From JBBTTS01 sp038064135 (lineage in GTDB: Bacteria > Patescibacteriota > Saccharimonadia > Saccharimonadales > OMJO01): 5,773 bases of DNA. The first letter of the stretch is position 1; every line of letters starts with the position of its first letter. This document shows positions 4,438 to 5,773 of the stretch, in pieces. The position numbers and the translations under genes are program-made. Below the pieces are notes generated by a model. It was given only the letters and a program-made list of their open reading frames with translations, was not told where the DNA came from and searched no databases. Location of the stretch: the NCBI GenBank assembly GCA_038064135.1, contig JBBTTS010000002.1, forward strand, positions 1-5,773. The letters are read 5' to 3'.

Positions 4438-4971
4438 TTAATCTTCGGTTATTGGCTCGGTTTCGGGCTTAACTTTTGTTGAGGGTTTTTTGGCTTTTGG
4501 GGCTGGTTTGGCTGGTTTTAGCACGACGTGTCGATCGCGGCCTTCGCCCTCACTTTCGGTTTCTAGCCCGGCGTCCGATGCAACTTTATGTACCGTCCGC
4601 CTGTCGGCCGAATTCATAGGATTTAGATGTAATGCCTCACCGTTGTCGATGACTTGTTTTACCCAAGCTTCAGCGTCTTTGGCCAGCCGATTACTGCGAG
4701 TTTTTTTGTACTCGGCGACATCTACGTTTACGCGATTAACTTCGAAGTTGTTATTTTTTAGTGCCGAGCTGACCAAAAACTGTATGGACCGCAGAGTGTC
4801 ACCGTGTTGGCCAATTAAAAATGCATTTAGATGAGTACTGGGTACGTGCAGTTCGATTACTTCACCGTCCTCGGTGGTGGCATAAATATCGGTGTTCAGG
4901 CCAAAAAAAGATAGCAAGTCTTCTAGATATTTTTTGGCATATTGAATGGCTTCTTCAGTTTGTTGGCTCAC
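4438..4971 (-). CDS. khpB: KhpB/Jag/EloR-type KH-R3H RNA-binding protein
   Basis: A 177-residue cytoplasmic RNA-binding protein. KhpB (Jag, EloR) acts with KhpA in several bacteria and affects cell elongation, division and mRNA stability. Here a KH domain spans about residues 25-100, with the GxxG loop GQHG (54-57) in IGQHGDTLRSIQFL. The following helix carries the typical EYKKTRSNRLAKDAEAWV (87-104). An R3H domain follows, with LNPMNSADRRTVHKVASD (116-133) containing R124-x3-H128 and GRDRHVVLKP (144-153). The tail (154-177) is a low-complexity Ala/Pro/Lys then acidic stretch. The N-terminal Jag domain of many homologues is absent; only a short helix precedes the KH domain. The start is GTG, six bases after the yidC stop, with GGAGA (4985-4981) about ten bases upstream. 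The yidC-khpB order is widely conserved and supports the call. Confidence 0.9.
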   Translation of the reverse strand: MSQQTEEAIQYAKKYLEDLLSFFGLNTDIYATTEDGEVIELHVPSTHLNAFLIGQHGDTLRSIQFLVSSALKNNNFEVNRVNVDVAEYKKTRSNRLAKDAEAWVKQVIDNGEALHLNPMNSADRRTVHKVASDAGLETESEGEGRDRHVVLKPAKPAPKAKKPSTKVKPETEPITED

Positions 4972-4977
4972 CGCTTG

Positions 4978-5773
4978 TTATCTCCGCTTCTTTTTGACCT
5001 TTTTAGTTTTCTTGTTGCGTGGGTTGGTGGATGAAGCAGGTTTTTGAGGTTTTTGTACTACCTCACCCTCGATAACCATTTTATCGGCAACAGCCTCCAT
5101 CTCGGCTTCGTCTTGGTTTAATACTCGAGATTGTTGCCAATAAGCCACAAGGCCACTAGTAAGCCAGTAGAGACTAAGCGCCGAAGCAATATTTACCGTA
5201 AAGAGCACGATCATACCCGGCAGTAAAAAGCGCGTGAAATTGCCCACGGCTGCATTCACTTCACCCTGTTCGGCCTGTTTCCCCTGACTGGCTTCTTTTA
5301 AAATTGTACGTAAGCTACGACCATCTTTGTTGTCTGGCAACAGTTGTTTGCTTTGAAAATATTGTGCAACTGCACTGCCTAAGACTATTATCATGGCCGG
5401 CCAGTAAATTCCGCCAGCACCAAGAGCACTTTTACTCAAATCCACTACACCAAAAAGAGTAGCGTCAAACTTTGTTATATCGGCAGCTAGTTCTTTCATA
5501 AAATTAAGGTTTTTCAAAAAATCGTATGAATTATTAATAAGTTGTTGTGGGTCACCGACAACTTTACTAAGGCCTTGGTATAGGCCAATTAATATAATCA
5601 ACTGAATTACTAGCGTGCCCAGAGAACCAAAGGGGCTGATCTCGCGTTCTTTATAAAGCTCCATTAACATGGTTTGTTCTTTGCGTTTATCGCCCTTGGC
5701 GGCAGCTTTAATTTTTTTAATTTCTGTTCTAATTATTGCTTCCTTACTCTCAATGTTTTTCGCCCCTCTGGTT
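4978..5773 (-). CDS. yidC: Membrane protein insertase YidC/Oxa1, C-terminal part (5' end outside window)
   Basis: At least 264 residues of a YidC/Oxa1/Alb3 insertase, which places membrane proteins in the bilayer alone or with SecYEG. The visible part opens with TRGAKNIESKEAIIRTEIKKI and a cytoplasmic helical hairpin rich in Lys, then ELYKEREISPFGSLGTLVIQLIILIGLYQGL, the family's (M)xLYKxxxxxPxGxxLPxxxQxPIfxaLY region. Membrane segments follow at IYWPAMIIVLGSAVAQYF and at LLPGMIVLFTVNIASALSLYWLTSGLVAYW. The real start and the first membrane segment with the functional groove Arg lie beyond 5773; the Met codon at 5670 is internal. The protein ends in a Lys/Arg-rich tail (NPRNKKTKKVKKKRR), which in other YidC/Oxa1 proteins helps contact ribosomes. 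It is followed six bases later by khpB. Confidence 0.92.
   Translation of the reverse strand, partial: TRGAKNIESKEAIIRTEIKKIKAAAKGDKRKEQTMLMELYKEREISPFGSLGTLVIQLIILIGLYQGLSKVVGDPQQLINNSYDFLKNLNFMKELAADITKFDATLFGVVDLSKSALGAGGIYWPAMIIVLGSAVAQYFQSKQLLPDNKDGRSLRTILKEASQGKQAEQGEVNAAVGNFTRFLLPGMIVLFTVNIASALSLYWLTSGLVAYWQQSRVLNQDEAEMEAVADKMVIEGEVVQKPQKPASSTNPRNKKTKKVKKKRR

Noticed and set aside
4490..4834. Plus-strand 114-codon open frame
   Set aside because: Antisense to khpB, whose KH and R3H motifs are unmistakable; the antisense peptide has no recognisable features.
1..5773. UGA recoding, CRISPR array, tRNA or rRNA genes, or insertion-sequence ends
   Set aside because: Genes end properly at TGA and none needs it as a sense codon. 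No repeat-spacer pattern, cloverleaf, rRNA-like stretch or transposase is visible; the duplicated glycosyltransferase piece has no terminal inverted repeats or target duplication that I can see.

Overview
The window looks like part of a small, fairly AT-rich bacterial genome. A member of the Candidate Phyla Radiation, most likely Saccharibacteria (TM7)-like, is my best guess. The grounds are tight packing, a minimal KhpB/Jag lacking the usual N-terminal domain, a short YidC with a basic tail, and the flavour of the proteins. This is inference from protein style, not a database match. TGA is used as a normal stop (the O-antigen-ligase-like gene and the small ORF both end in TGA) and no reading frame needs recoding, which argues against the UGA=Gly lineages.

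Layout. (1) Positions 1-1814, minus strand: a surface-polysaccharide block of an O-antigen ligase/polymerase-like membrane protein, an unrecognised 70-residue protein, and the start of GDP-mannose 4,6-dehydratase, which runs off the left edge. The last two overlap by 4 bases (GTGA). (2) Positions 1846-2940, plus strand: a GT4-type glycosyltransferase, divergent from the polymerase with only 31 bases between start codons. (3) Positions 2943-3606, plus strand: a toxin-antitoxin module of an AbrB/MazE-like antitoxin and a PIN-domain (VapC-like) toxin. (4) Positions 3607-3841: a gene-free spacer with three dyads, including a perfect 26-bp palindrome, and an 86-base decayed fragment of a second glycosyltransferase gene matching the 3' end of the intact one. 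(5) Positions 4424-3842, minus strand: a second toxin-antitoxin module, MazE-like and PemK/MazF-like. (6) Positions 5773-4438, minus strand: yidC (5' end outside the window) and khpB/jag, the conserved membrane-insertase/RNA-binding pair often found near rpmH-rnpA.

How it works together. Gmd, the polymerase/ligase and the glycosyltransferase fit synthesis of a deoxyhexose- or mannose-containing surface glycan. YidC and KhpB are housekeeping genes. Between these blocks sit two unrelated toxin-antitoxin modules whose promoters have the same build: TTGAC(T/A), 17 bases, TACAAT, then 9-10 bases to the ATG. Both overlap dyads that share the 9-mer TGTAATTAC. This is the most striking feature of the window and suggests leaderless antitoxin mRNAs and possible cross-regulation by two related AbrB-fold antitoxins. 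The glycosyltransferase remnant beyond the VapBC-like module shows that this spacer has been a site of duplication, insertion or deletion.
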